The translations under genes and the position numbers were made by a program. From assembly GCA_018398585.1 (NCBI GenBank), contig JAGTTD010000015.1:1307001-1371000 (forward strand): a DNA stretch of 64,000 bases, read 5' to 3'. Each line of letters begins with the position of its first letter. The first letter of the stretch is position 1. The notes beneath the pieces were generated by a model. That model did no database searches. It was given only the letters and a program-made list of their open reading frames with translations, and had not been told where the DNA came from. Positions 24,014 to 35,769 of this stretch are shown in pieces. Source of the DNA: Simmondsia chinensis. Taxonomy: Eukaryota > Streptophyta > Magnoliopsida > Caryophyllales > Simmondsiaceae.

Positions 24014-24460
24014 GCTAGGGATATAAATGAACTAAACGTTTAATAAACTACTTGGATTTGAAATTGATCATGGCTCGATAAGTTTAAAGAAAATGGGTTC
24101 TCAATTCATTAACTTTCGCGAACAGTTTGATGAGAGATCGTCATAAGCTAGTTAAATACTTGTTAAAAGCTCATAAGGCTCATTAACTGTTAATATTAAC
24201 TCCAAAATAGTTAGATTATAGCTCGATAATAACTCAAATAGCCCAGCACGATAAGGAGTTCGACTTGATAAAAAGCTGGGCCCGGTTGTGAACTCAATAA
24301 CAAGCTCGGCTCAGCTTGATAACGAGCCTGAATTAGCCCGATTAGCCTAAGGAGTTGAGCTAAGCCGAATATTGATAAAATGTTATGGCATCAAGCTCAA
24401 ACAAAGGTTCAAAGGCTCAAGAAGAGCTTGGCTCATTTACACCCATCGGTGCATGATTTA
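24014..24460. mobile_element. hAT-like non-autonomous element, GAGC/GCTC-rich
   Basis: Left end TAGGGATATAAATGAACTAA and right end GGCTCATTTACACCCAT form imperfect inverted repeats, the signature of a widespread plant hAT-type family. The interior is rich in GCTCGA/GAGCTC phrases. Other members here: about 27270-27530, 29730-29960, 37650-37940, 52290-52700, 61120-61540 and 62520-62740. Confidence 0.5.
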
Positions 24461-24619
24461 CCCATGGACCATTCTAAACAAAGGTATCCTCGTGTTTTCA
24501 AACACTAGGGTTTGTTACTGATTTACTCCCTAGTATCAGATTAGCTACGTCGCTATTCCTTTTCTATCAGTTTACGCTTTTGGGATAATTGATTCCAAGA
24601 CATAGTATTATAACCTTGT

Positions 24620-24835
24620 TGCCTGTGAGGTCACAAGTTCAAATTCCGACAACCCCGCTCTTAATATTAATATAATTTTAGCACATGGTAGAGGTTAACA
24701 TGGGCATTTCAAACTCAATGACCATCTGTGTGAGAAAGCATGTTAATAGATAAAATCATCCGAGGGATTTTTATCCATCGAGTTAAGCTTTTGGGGTAGC
24801 TCTTTCCTTGACAGACAGGCATTACGAACAGTGTT
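24620..24835 (+). mobile_element. tRNA-derived SINE-like repeat
   Basis: GAGGTCACAAGTTCAAATTCC resembles a polymerase III B box. It is followed by TTAGCACATGG, CTCAATGACC and GTTAAGCTTTTGGGGTAGC, phrases shared with 47870-48075 and with the arms of the inverted duplication. Confidence 0.5.
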
Positions 24836-25379
24836 CGTTTTCTTGTTCCTACTATATGATGACGTGGAGCTAGTTTAACTCATGTAAAATGTTGGTTCTC
24901 TTATTGCAGCAAGGGTTTTATAACAAGATAAGATGGGCTAAAATGGTATCTATTTTAAGTCATGACATGATAAGGAGGATACGGATGGACTTAGGTGATA
25001 CTGATACTGATGATGCCCGAAAAACCTACAATTCAATATAGAGGCTTTCGCATACTAGTTATGATGATGAAGCAGGTAAGGGTTGAGGACGTCAAAACAT
25101 TAATACTTAAGTTAGTGAGACAATAAAATGTATCGGAAAATATTTAGAATATCAATCTCAAGAGGATCTACGATTAGAGAATAATAGGGTGGCTGACTAG
25201 ATATGGCGTTAAGAGTAGGAGGGCCTCGTCCATGTCCATTTCCAGGTTCCAATGACCTTCTTTAGTTTTGTTGTCTTTGTCTAAGTGTTTCCTTCTCGAG
25301 TAGAAGGAAAAACTTTCTTTCTTATGGTAACAAGGTTGATAGCCCTAATAAGTGCCCTCCGTCATCTAGGGGAGGAGGG

Positions 25380-25450
25380 AACCGAGCTTCGAACTCAAAG
25401 CATCTTGTTTGAAAGGTGGATAGTCTACTCACTACACCAAACCAACTACT
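25380..25450 (-). mobile_element. tRNA-like SINE fragment
   Basis: The minus strand reads TTGGTGTAGTGAGTAGAC (A-box-like) and, 25 bases on, TGAGTTCGAAGCTC (B-box-like). It does not fold into an intact tRNA, so I call it a SINE head. 25640 holds a short LINE terminus (CTAATTATCGAAAAAAA). Confidence 0.4.
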
Positions 25451-25739
25451 CTTATATTGCTTTAACGATCTTTTGACATCTTGTTAACAGGTCGAGAGAA
25501 GCGTGGCCATGGAGGGGGTATGTCTTAACACATCAAGTACTAAGAAACCATTGTAACTAAAAACTCATTCGATCATGTTAAAGATAGATGATTGATACCG
25601 ACGCTTTCTTATAGATGCAACGCATCAACCTAATTATCGAAAAAAACGCTTCCTTGTTTTTATTGGTGCTGCTCCAACTCTTGTTATGTCGTAACACGCT
25701 AACACCCACTTGTTATCATATCATCTATCATGTATTTAT

Positions 25740-25970
25740 GTGTGTAACCTGGTTTTGCGTGACTATTTATACCCCCATCTAGGATTTATTACGTGTTATG
25801 TGAGAAAATAAGAACTCTCTTGTATTCTTCTCAAATGATAGCGAAAAATCTTTACAACTCTGTGGACATAAGCACAAATGGCCAAACCGCGTCAATCTTT
25901 GTGTCTTGTTTTCTTTTTTTCGTTGAACTTTTTGTTGTTCTTTTGTTGCGTTTCCGTAACAACTTCAACT
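25740..25970 (+). mobile_element. decayed LTR fragment
   Basis: CTCTGTGGACATAAGCACAA followed by CTTTGTGTCTTGTTTTC matches phrases at 44830-44920 and 52085-52180, pointing to three old copies of one Copia-like LTR. 26340-26352 has GGTATTAGAGC, like a tRNA-Met primer-binding site. Confidence 0.4.
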
Positions 25971-26445
25971 AATACATGTTAGTCAGAACATTGAAGAACT
26001 ATTCATAATGGCCTGTAACACTTAAAAAGTCCACAATTTCAGGTCCAGCATGTTAAAGAAAACACCTGCTATCGAAGCACTAATGATGCATTATCTACCA
26101 CCCATAAACTTGCCATTGTCGATGACTAAATACAAAAACATCACTGGCAGACCCGAAAAATACCTCACTATGAGCACAACTAGTGACAATGAGAGCAAGG
26201 ATATCAACTACAGGAGAACTTGTAGCGAGCATGTGCACTATCTATGTTTCAATTTGCATGATAGGGCAATGTTAGGGTATAAAGTTATTTAACCTTTACC
26301 TAACATCTTAAACTTTTGAGAATAGATGGTTTTTTGACGTGGTATTAGAGCAGGTGGATGACACATGCACTTTTTCAACACAACAAGTCCTCAAGAAAAG
26401 GCGTGCATTTGAATTTGATACACTAAGGGCCTTTCTAATTAATGT

Positions 26446-26620
26446 TGGATGGGTAACCTCCTGGGAAGTCCTCGCGTTGCCAACCCTATAAGGTTGGAGG
26501 TCCTCAGAAACAGCCTCTCAGCAAGGTTACACCCTGAAGGGGTAAGGCTGCGTACATCCACCCCCCAGGTGACCCCGCTTAGGCAGGAGTCCTTGAGGCA
26601 CTGGGTCTACTGTTGTTGTA
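26446..26620 (+). mobile_element. 5'-truncated 5S-headed SINE
   Basis: Starts inside the 5S part at GGATGGGTAACCTCCTGGGA and runs through CAACCCTATAAGGTTGG, GGGGTAAGGCTGCGTACATC and GGCACTGGGTCTACTGTTG. 26730-26890 holds phrases of the dispersed family found in the inverted arms. Confidence 0.8.
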
Positions 26621-27535
26621 GGATGCAATGGCATATAATTCCAAACCGAACTGAAGAATGCAATGAGTGTAATTGAAGAAGAATCACATGTGAGAAGTAG
26701 TGTTAAGAGCTCTACATGTAAATACACTCAAGGATCTCAGTTTAATGTTGTGAGATAGAAGAGATCAATATATAAGCCTAGTGGGTTACTCCACCTAATA
26801 CCAATTGCTTTTCGGATGGAACTCTATTTGGGTTTATGTATAGACTTCAAATATACCAACTTTGTAAGCCAAACCTAAGGGTGTGAAACTTGTGAAAATA
26901 GAATCATATTGACGATAATGGGCCTGCAGGCCATCAATGGAGAAGGCTGCATTTTTTATATACTTTTCCTTTTGAAAGCATATATTTGGATCTTATCTTT
27001 ACACCCACCAAACTTAAAGTAGAGTACTTTATCTCACTGCTCCTGTGGACATGGACTTAACGTTAAAATCGAACCATGGCCGACAAACTAAGAGAAAAAA
27101 ATACATGGAAACAAAGAAAAGTTTGACAACTGAACGTATTTTCTGCAATTGTACAATGAGATACCACATACCAGAAAGGGGAAAAGAGTGAAATAACATA
27201 GCATGGAGTTCAATTATGACAGCCAAAATATACAAGAAAGCTCCACAAACAATGCCTCGGATCCTTTTAGGCTCATTTCAGTTAGAGTTAGGCTTATTTA
27301 AGGTCAGTTAGGCTCGAGCTCAACTCAATGAGGCTCAAACTTAGCCCGCTTTGATACATTAGTGCTCATTGTTGCTTGTTTCAGCTTGCGAGTTACTGAG
27401 CCCAACCTTTAGCAAGCTTGGTCTGGCTAGTTTCAGCTAAGTGAGCTGACATGAAGTCAGAATGAACCATGCCTTTCAAGCTACATAACAAGTCAGGTCC
27501 CGAACTAGTTCAGCTCATTTATATTCTTCGCTACA

Positions 27536-28717
27536 TCACTTGTCCTCAGGCATATTAAGTACATACTGGAAATAAACACCAGATCTACCTCGTTCCACAA
27601 GTTCCTTAGCTTCCTCTATCATCGAACCCTTCACCAATGCATCAACAACATGCTGCAAACACGCCTCATCAAGCTGCCATGGACGATTCAACACCTTACT
27701 ACATATCTCAAAAGCCAAACGAGAATCACCCTTCTCACAAAGAAAAGGACCAAGAATCCGAAATGTCCCTCGATTAGGATGACAACCATGACTCAACAAC
27801 TCACCATACCACACCCGCGCTCGGTCCAAGTCACCTTCCCTACAAAACCCATCAATCAAAACATTAAAGGAACCCACATCAGGCTTCAACCCTCTATTTT
27901 TCACTTCTTCCACCAACTCAACCGCACCCGAAACCTTCCCTTCATTGATCATCCCCTTCATTCTCACATTAAAACTTCTTACATTAGGTTCCACATTACT
28001 CTTCACCATCCTATCCCAAATTTTCTCACCTTCACAAAATCCTTTCTTTGCACAAAACCCATCAAGAATCGTATTAAAAGTAACCACATCTGGGTCTATT
28101 CCTACTTCTTTCATCTCATCAACAATCAAAACTGCATCATCTAACAAACCCATCTCACAAAACGCATATGCAACAGTATTATACGAATGCAAATCCGGTT
28201 TAATCAACAATTTCAACGGTATTTCCTTAAAAATCTCACAAGCTTTGTCAAAATTCTTGGAGTTAACTGCAGCACCCAAAAGGGAATTAAAAGATTTCAC
28301 CGTTCTTTCACAATTTAACTGAGGCAATTCATCGAACAGCTGGTGGGCATGATGAAACATACCAGATTTTCCGTATAAAAAGATAAGCCGCGCCGCGAAA
28401 CCCTCATGCTCAACAGAAACGTATTTTTTCTGCAGATTCAGCGTTTCCTCAATGAGTGAAAATCGATTTGCAAGCGCAAGACGGTGGATTGTGGATTCAT
28501 AGAGCTTGTGCTTGTACCGAAAAGAGCGGGATTGTGATAAAAAGTTGAATTTTTGGACAAGATTTTGTGGGTTTTGCTCGTGTAAGAGGTCTTTGATCGT
28601 GTAAATTTGGGTTGATTTTTGTGGGTTTTGAGTAAAGACTGGGTTTTTAGGGTTTTGGGTCTTGTGGGTGGATGAGAAAATGCGATGAAGACGATTGTAG
28701 AGGTTGGCCTTAGACAT
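27536..28717 (-). CDS. P-class PPR protein, mitochondrial, rPPR3-like
   Basis: Intron-less gene for 393 aa. PPR proteins bind organellar RNA. The sequence strongly resembles the short Arabidopsis PPR group that includes At1g55890 and At3g13160, associated with the mitochondrial ribosome (recalled from the family, not searched). Six tandem 35-36-residue repeats run from about 139 to 349, each with the [S/T]F or SYN start and a P end (for example DVVTFNTILDGFC, NVRSFNVRMKGM). A weaker repeat precedes them (105-138) and a helical tail follows. The N-terminus MSKANLYNRLHRIFSSTHK is basic with no acids, fitting a mitochondrial presequence. I start at the ATG at 28717; the frame stays open upstream to 28780 but has no ATG. 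A SINE lies just upstream. No E, DYW or SMR domain. Confidence 0.92.
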   Translation of the reverse strand: MSKANLYNRLHRIFSSTHKTQNPKNPVFTQNPQKSTQIYTIKDLLHEQNPQNLVQKFNFLSQSRSFRYKHKLYESTIHRLALANRFSLIEETLNLQKKYVSVEHEGFAARLIFLYGKSGMFHHAHQLFDELPQLNCERTVKSFNSLLGAAVNSKNFDKACEIFKEIPLKLLIKPDLHSYNTVAYAFCEMGLLDDAVLIVDEMKEVGIDPDVVTFNTILDGFCAKKGFCEGEKIWDRMVKSNVEPNVRSFNVRMKGMINEGKVSGAVELVEEVKNRGLKPDVGSFNVLIDGFCREGDLDRARVWYGELLSHGCHPNRGTFRILGPFLCEKGDSRLAFEICSKVLNRPWQLDEACLQHVVDALVKGSMIEEAKELVERGRSGVYFQYVLNMPEDK

Positions 28718-28789
28718 GGCTGCTATGACGAGTCCGAGGGAATGGACTAACTCTTGTTGTCTCCGGACTCTAGCGCACACACCTTATTT

Positions 28790-28985
28790 GCTTACGAGGA
28801 ATCCGATTACTCGGTAGATCTCAGTCTATGTAGCAATCTATGTACCATATGAGGCAGTTAAGCTAGGAAATTTTTATGGTGAGGTACATGGGGTAATCAA
28901 ATTCTAGACCTTTTGATTTAAAGCAACACTATATTCCCTCACTTGTGTTCTATCGCTAAGGGAAGGCCCTAGTATTTCACACACC
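28790..28985 (-). mobile_element. tRNA-derived SINE upstream of the PPR gene
   Basis: The minus strand shares ACAAGTGAGGGAATATAGTG, TTGCTTTAAATCAAAAGG and TAATCGGATTCCTCG with the plus-strand copy at 43845-44040 and the minus-strand copy at 49560-49735. It ends about 70 bp before the PPR start codon, so it occupies the expected promoter or 5' UTR. Confidence 0.65.
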
Positions 28986-29315
28986 CTATTTGATTGTTAC
29001 ATGAATTGAATTTCTATGAAAAGTTATATTTCTCGGAAATTAAATTGCTATATTAACTTCTGTATAATGTGCTCGGTTGTCATGATAAGAAATAAAACTT
29101 CCTTGTGGGTTAGGTGAAAATAAAATAATTGAAACTTACTTAGGTGATTAGGTAAGTTATTTTCTACGTTTTGAATGAATTAGAAATTATTAAGAAATTT
29201 TTACTTCTCATATTCTGCTAATTTCTTTATAATCAAATAAGAGGATGGATACTCCACTTTCTATGAATTCTGATTCGTTATACTCACTTCCTAGTAATAA
29301 AACCAAGCCTCGAAT
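28985..29315. mobile_element. MITE, same family as 15635-15975
   Basis: Shares GAAAAGTTATATTTCTCGG, GGTTGTCATGATAAG and AACTTACTTAGGTGATTAGG with the intron 1 element of the terpene synthase gene. Non-coding. Confidence 0.5.
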
Positions 29316-29374
29316 GGGTTGGAAAACTTCAACTACTTTTTCAGCAGAGGATAGGGCTAGAGATGAGCTGACTT

Positions 29375-29700
29375 TTTTTCCCCGATAATTAGCGATAAAG
29401 TCGCGATACATAGCAGGAAACTCGAACAAACGAGCCCTGAGTCAACCCATATAAGGACGGGGACCAAAATAACAAAAACAGTATAAATAGGAATACAAGC
29501 AAAAACAAGCAAATACTAAGAGTCTCAAACCCAACTAGGGAGGACCCGAAAACAAAACAAACTTAAAATCAGGAATATAGGACAATCAAGCGTCTAAAGT
29601 ATCGAAGCAAAGCACTCAACATAAGCGGATCATACCCGTCAAAATCCAACCCTAATCTTTTCTCCATCTTCAACGTGGTGATAGTGAAGTTCAGATACGT
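29375..29700 (-). mobile_element. L1-type LINE 3' end
   Basis: Minus strand 3' UTR with TTATATGGGTTGACTCAGGG and ending CGCTAATTATCGGGGAAAAA at about 29375. Phrases up to 29690 (GATTAGGGTTGGATTTTGA) match 42748-43030, so the copy stops just short of the ORF1 tail. A further ~50-base LINE terminus is at 30055-30110 (plus strand). Confidence 0.6.
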
Positions 29701-30196
29701 AAACTCATCAACGTAAACGAGCTATCTTAATATTATTTATTCATATAAATATGTCCGAGCCAAGTTCAAGTTTAAATTAGTCGAGCTCGAGCCTCAGTGA
29801 ACCCAATGGTACCTAGATCAAGTCCAGATGAGCCTAAATAAGTAAGCTAAACTCGCAGCTTATATACCAAGCTTGAGCTTGGAATAGAGCTAAGCTCGAG
29901 TCAGGATGTATTTTGACAAGCTTAGAGTTGATCTTGACGAGCTTAGGCTTATCTTAGTCGATATACACTCGTTGATAACAGCAAGTCTTCAACGGATGTG
30001 ACATATGTAAAAGAATTAAGTTGATTCAAATTTGTGGAGTGGCTAAGGTCTCATCTTTTCGAGTTGTCAGTCTGTTTCTTCGGCTTTACCGATAATTATT
30101 GGGAAAAAAATGGAACTCAAAGTCTGACTCTCTAGCACTTTGTACATTTCAAATTTGGCTGGAAGATCATATTGAATTTTAATAATATGAGCTCAA

Positions 30197-31286
30197 TGTC
30201 ACGGGCTGAGCGCAGATCACCCGTGCTGCGCCCGGGCCCCTGAGGCTAGGGCCGGGCCAGCCTACTCCCATGGGTCAACAAGCAACAATATGCGCCATCA
30301 AGAGACGAAATACACGGCAGACCACGGGACGTACCTTGATTCAACACATATGCGTTAGTACCGGACAGGCTTCGAAGACCTCATATGGCATATGTTGCTT
30401 ATTGAGCACTCGGGAGAGTGTCAGCCAAAGGCGGCTCGTGACAGTCTCCCCCAGCTAAATCCGTAAACATCCTCGTTGCGAGTGACCGCCCATCGTCACT
30501 TCCCCGCGTCTCTAGCAATCCTTTGGTCACAGGGCAACATCATCGTCGCCCCCTCCCGCGTGACACTTCCATGCTATCGACACACACTCAACGACAAGCA
30601 GCATGATCAAAGCACCACCTGCCAGCTCCACGCACCATAGCACACCACGTACACGTCTTGTTCTTACAAAGCTTGTTGACACAGCTCTTCGCGCGTCATC
30701 GCGCTACATCCCAAGGATCGGCTCAATATTCACGCAGCAAGCCAGCCTCACGCTCAGCAACCCTGACCACACCACAACAATATGGTGCGCGTTCCTCCAC
30801 ATCCGGAACAGCGAGCCACTCAACTTCACTCCGGAAGTTCCTCATCAGAGTGCTCCACCCATCAAGGAGTGTCCATACCCACGGACAAACTCGCTAAACG
30901 CACCAGGGACGCAGGCAACTCCCATCACCCTGGGAGTGTCCCCCTCCCCCTGGGAGTGTCCCCCTCCTCCACCTCGGACAGATCCTGGTCCCAACACGGC
31001 TGCTTACTCTCGTGTCATGAGCCCCGCTCCGATACCATTTGTCACGGGCTGAGCGCAGATCATCCGTGCGGCGCCCGGGCCCCTTAGGCTAGGGCCGGGC
31101 CAGCCTACTCCCATGGGTCAACAAGCAGCAATATGCGCCATCAAGAGACGAAATACACGGCAGACCACGGGACGTACCTGGATTCAACACATATGCGTTA
31201 GTACCAGACAGGCTTCGGAGACCCCATGTGGCATATGTTGCTTATTGAGCACCGAGGACAGTGTCAGCCAAAGGTGGCCCGTGACA
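30197..31286 (-). mobile_element. TRIM (miniature LTR retrotransposon)
   Basis: Two 247-bp direct repeats, 30197-30443 and 31040-31286, differ at about 15 positions and run TGTCACGGGC to GCCCGTGACA or close. Read on the minus strand, the base pairs after the right LTR are AATGGTATCGGAGCGGGG, a good primer-binding site for initiator tRNA-Met, and GCTGGGGGAGAC precedes the left LTR as polypurine tract. The 596-bp interior is GC-rich and encodes no gag or pol. TCAA on both sides may be a 4-bp target duplication. It sits in a GAGCTC-rich repeat. Confidence 0.88.
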
Positions 31287-31379
31287 TCAAGCTCATAATT
31301 TTGATAATATGAGCTCAAGCTCATCTTGTTATGTCTGATTCAAGTTTATTATTTGATGTAATTTTTTATCTTACAAATA

Positions 31380-31627
31380 CCTAAGAGGATACCAACACAT
31401 AAGTATCGGATCTTATTAGAACTCTGAAATTAAGTGTGCTTGGGCGAGAGCAGTACCAAGATTGGTGACCTCTTAGGAAGTCCTCGTATTGCACCTCTCA
31501 GATTGGAAGTTCTCGGAAATAACATCCCTTCAAGGTAGCGTCCTGAAGGGGGAAAGGCTGCGTACATCCACCTCCAAACCCTATTTAAGCGGAAGCTCTT
31601 AGAGCACTGAAAATGTTGCTTTTATTG
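31380..31627 (+). mobile_element. full-length 5S-headed SINE
   Basis: Begins near GAGGATACCAACACATAAG, keeps AGAACTCTGAAATTAAG and GTGCTTGGGCGAGAGCAG, and ends GCACTGAAAATGTTGC. A 12-bp target duplication with one mismatch flanks it: ATCTTACAAATA (31368-31379) and ATTTTACAAATA (31628-31639). Confidence 0.88.
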
Positions 31628-31656
31628 ATTTTACAAATAAACCAACTAAATGATTA

Positions 31657-34600
31657 TATATACTATATACTAATAGAGAAGTTATTCCCCCCCTAAAAAC
31701 CCTCCCCACCTCCAATTCTTTTTTTTAGATTTGTCTTTTTTTTTATTTACCTTTCTCACCTAATCCCTTTTTCTTTAATTTTTTTCTTTTTCCTTAAATT
31801 TTTTTTTTTCAATCCTAATTCTTACATATTTATCTTTTTATTTTCTTTTTTTCTTAAAAAAAAATTTTGATCGCCTAATTAATTTGTATATTAAACATCA
31901 ACAATTGCTATTTATTTGTAGATTAAACAACAACAATTAATTTAAAAGTAACCCAACTATATCTCAACTTATCAAAGGGATGGCAATGAAGCTGGCGGGT
32001 ACGGCGTGCCTCCTCCATACCCATATACCCTTCCCATTATCCTAATGTGCGTACAAAACGATTATTTATACCCGCTCATATTAGTTATTTAATACTCTTT
32101 TTAAAAATGAATTTTTTTTTAAAACATTAGTAAATAATTTATATTATTGAATTTAAAGACATATTTTTTAACTTCAGGGTTAACTATATGAACCATTGGT
32201 GGGTATGGGGTGAGCCGGGGCGGGTATGGAGCATGGCTGGGTGGGTCCCCACTTACACCCGAGCCCGCCCCGTTTAACTTTGGTTTATAAGATCTAAGCA
32301 TTAAACAACAGAACTAACGGTACCCACTACCCAAATCCTATACGCATACCCACCCCATTACCCGTTACGGGTATGAAGTGGATACCTAACAATAATTAAT
32401 CTAAAAGTAACCCAACTATGTCTGAACGATCAAAGGGAGGGTAATGGGGTGGGGTGGGGCGGGTACGGGGTGCCTCCTCCATACCCGCACCTGCCACCCA
32501 AATCCTATACCCCGTACCCACTTATACCTGTACCCGTCCCAAACGGGACGCCTACCCGCGAGTAGAGGGTTTCACCCGCCTCATTGCCACAAAATCAACT
32601 AGGTATGGTGGGTATGAAGTCGGGTGGGCCGGGTATAGAGCGTCGCGGGGTGGGTCCCCACTTACCCATACCTGCCCTGTTTGACATTGGTTTATATATA
32701 AGATCTACGCACTAGACAGCAAAACTAACCGCACTTGCCACCCAAATCTTATACATGTACCCGGCCCATTACCGGCCATGGGTATGAAGTGCATATCCTT
32801 ACCCACCCCGGCGGTTATAGGCCCGTACCCCTACCCGCCTCATTACCTGCGGATATCCATTACTTGCCCTGTGCTTCCTTAATATGCGTATATAACTATT
32901 ATCTATACCCGCTCCTATTATTTATTTGATACTACTTTTAAAAACAAATTATTTCTTTTATAACATTGATAAAGATTTTGAATTATTAAATTTAAACACT
33001 TATTTCTTAATTTGAAGGTTAACTATGTACAAAATAAAACGAGTATGGTGGGTATGAGGTGTGTAAAGTTTGATTTTGGTTTATAAGATTTACGCATTCG
33101 ATAATAAAACTAAGATACAAAAAAACTTAATTCTTAATTTTGATTCTTGAATTTAAACACATATTTTTTTTATTTCAAGGTTAACTATGTACAAAATTAA
33201 CCGATTACGATGGGCATGGGGTGAGGCGGGGCAAGTATGAAGCGTGGCTGGGCCGGTCCGCACTTATACCCGAGCCCGCCCTGTTTCAATTTAATTTATA
33301 AGATCTACGCATTAGACAACAAACTAAACGTAACCGCCACCCAAATTCTATACCCGTACCCGCCCCATTACCCGCCACCGGTATGAAGTGCATACCCAAC
33401 AACAATTAATCTAAAAGTATCACAACTATATCTTAACGTATAAAATGGATGGCAATGGGCCGAGGAGGGTGCGGGGTGCCTTCTCCATACCCGTACCCGC
33501 CACCCAAATCCTATACTCGTAACCAATTCATTGCCCTAATGTACGTACAAAATGATTATCTATACCCGCTCATATTATTTGTTTAATACTACTTTGAAAA
33601 ACAAATTTTCTTTTTTTAACATTGATAAATAATTTGGATTATTGAATTTAAACCCTTATTTTTTAAATTTCAAGGTTAACTATGTACAAAATGAGCCGGA
33701 TATGATGGGTATGAGGCCGGGCGGGGCGGGTATGGAGCGTGGCGGGGCGGGTCCGCACTTATACCCGTACCCACCCCGTTTGACTTTAGTTTATAAGATC
33801 TACGCACTACACAACAAAAATAACCGCATTCGCCACCCAAATCCTATTTCGGTACGCAGCCCATGACCCGCCATGGGTATGAAGTGCATACCCATACCCG
33901 CCCCGCCAGTGACTGACCCGTACCCCTACCCGCCTCATTACCCGCGGGCATCCATTACCCACCCCGTACCTCTTTAATGTGCGTACAGAACAGTTATCTA
34001 TACCCGCTCCTATCAGGTGGAGTGCATTGCCATCCCAATATCTCTTAGTCAAAAAATTACTCGCCACCAACTTTTCTACCAAAATAAACCAGAGCGTTAT
34101 ACCATGCACCACACTAAACCATCAATTCAATATCTTTTAAAATCGAATTATTTGAGTTTGATTATTTTTGGGTTAGAAAAGTTATAGTTGGGTTATTTTG
34201 ATAAAAACCCTAGCGCACTATGCCAAACGTATATTCGTGCATAAAGTAGTAATTTTTTTTATTTAAGACTTTTCTTATGTAATCCAAGAACAGAGCACAT
34301 GCCTACTGCAAGAAATGATTTATTTTAACCCAGTGAGGGATATAATTTTGAAGAAAGGATTTATTTTAACCCAGTGAGGGATATAATTTTGACTTGGGTT
34401 TATAAGATCTATGCATTATACAACAAAACTAAGGTACGAAAAAACTTAATTCATTAAAGTTCCAAAAATTAAAAAGGAAAACATATTTTCAATTTAAGAT
34501 TTTCGTATTTAACCTATAACAAAATAAAAAGGGTTCTGAAAAAAAAAGGCCCCCGAGAACCAAAAATAATAAAGAAAATATTAGGGCAATATATTATTAT

Positions 34601-35019
34601 TTTAATACTTCTCTTATGTAATCCGAGAATAGGGTACCGGTTACATCTCCAACAATTTTGAATTAAGACTTTTCGTATTTAGTCCATAAAAGAAAATCAA
34701 ATAAACCTCCAATAACCAAAAAAAATTTTTAATAATAATAAATTTTTAATTTAAGACTTTCTGTATTTAATCCGTATAAAAATAAATCCGTAAAAGAAAA
34801 AAGAATAAATAAAGTCCATGTTAAAGACGTAAAATGGGAAATATAGTTTGTCTTATTTTTTATTGAAAACGTTTACAGTTACTACTATGAGAATTATGTA
34901 AATTGAACAACATCATGGACAGCTGATCAAACAAAATGTTAGTTCGATGCAAAAAATTACGAGTATAAAATACAGTGACCAATAGATACCATCCGTGCAT
35001 CGCACGGGAACGAACCTAG
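31657..35019 (+). mobile_element. probable non-autonomous Helitron
   Basis: The 3' end has the features of plant Helitrons: hairpin CCGTGC-ATC-GCACGG at 34993-35007, then CTAG at 35016-35019 followed by T. The likely 5' end, TATATACTATATACTAATAG at 31657, resembles the usual TCTATACTATATTAATAG start but lacks the initial TC. There are no terminal inverted repeats and no Rep/helicase gene. The interior is mostly the GC-rich array at 31930-34050. Confidence 0.6.
31930..34460. repeat. nested tandem array of GGGTACGGGT/ACCCGCCCC-rich units
   Basis: The block GGTTTATAAGATCTACGCATT occurs about six times (32282, 32690, 33080, 33294, 33790, 34396) and TCAAGGTTAACTATGTACAA about five times. TCTAAAAGTAACCCAACTAT and related forms start units at about 31940, 32400 and 33412. 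The outer ends GGGATGGCAATG (31979) and GCATTGCCATCCC (34023-34036) are inverted, like a known style of plant MITE that has multiplied within itself. Non-coding. Confidence 0.75.
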
Positions 35020-35223
35020 TATTAGTTTATTATTATATAAAATACACATCTTAGGTGGTATTATAATTTAATATTATATTGTGAAAGTCGAGCGAGCTTA
35101 GATTATTGTACCAGTTGTCATTGAACTTTATATTATTTATTTATCCCACGTAGTCTTTTTGCTTGCTTTACGCGTTAATCCCTTTTTTTTAAATTGTATT
35201 ATATATTATATGTATATTAATTT

Positions 35224-35479
35224 AGACTTCATTTACCAGACATTAAGGCATGAATCCCAATAGAACTCCGAAGTTAAGCGTGCTTAGACAAGAATAGTAC
35301 CAGGATGGGCGATCTTCTGGAAAGTTCTTATGTTGCCAACCCTATAAGGTTGGGGATCCTAGGAAACAGCCTTTCGGCAGGGTTACACCCTGAAGGGGTA
35401 AGGCTGCTTACATATATCCCTCCCATATCCTGCTTATGTGAGAGCCCTTGAGGTATCGGGTCTGTTATTATTGTTATAA
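35224..35479 (+). mobile_element. full-length 5S-headed SINE with perfect 17-bp TSD
   Basis: TATATGTATATTAATTT occurs at 35207-35223 and 35480-35496. Inside: TTCATTTACCAGACATTAAG leader, AGAACTCCGAAGTTAAGCG, GTACCAGGATGGGCGATC, CAACCCTATAAGGTTGG, GGGGTAAGGCTGC, GTCTGTTATTATTG. The leader is shared with 49097-49352, defining a subfamily. Confidence 0.92.
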
Positions 35480-35769
35480 TATATGTATATTAATTTGATC
35501 ATAAATATTGGTCAAAATTAAAGTAATTTTTTGAATTTTTAATTTCAATAAAGACAATCCTTAAACTATATTTTAGAATCAATATGACCCCTCACATTTT
35601 ATTTTACAAAAGACACCTCCAATATTAAATCACTATATCCTTATCAGTATATTTTCCATAAACTAATAATATTTGTAATACTTATTTAACATTTAAATTC
35701 AATAACAACTTATGCACTACCCATAAATAACATATTAAGCATTTTTTTTTTATCCAAATAACACACTAA

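Noticed and set aside
27650..28322. Plus-strand ORFs of 125-164 aa opposite the PPR gene
   Set aside because: They are antisense shadows of the PPR repeats, which are clearly coding on the minus strand.
30603..31052. 149-aa ORF inside the TRIM
   Set aside because: No gag, pol or other motif; GC-rich DNA readily leaves open frames and two other frames are also open.
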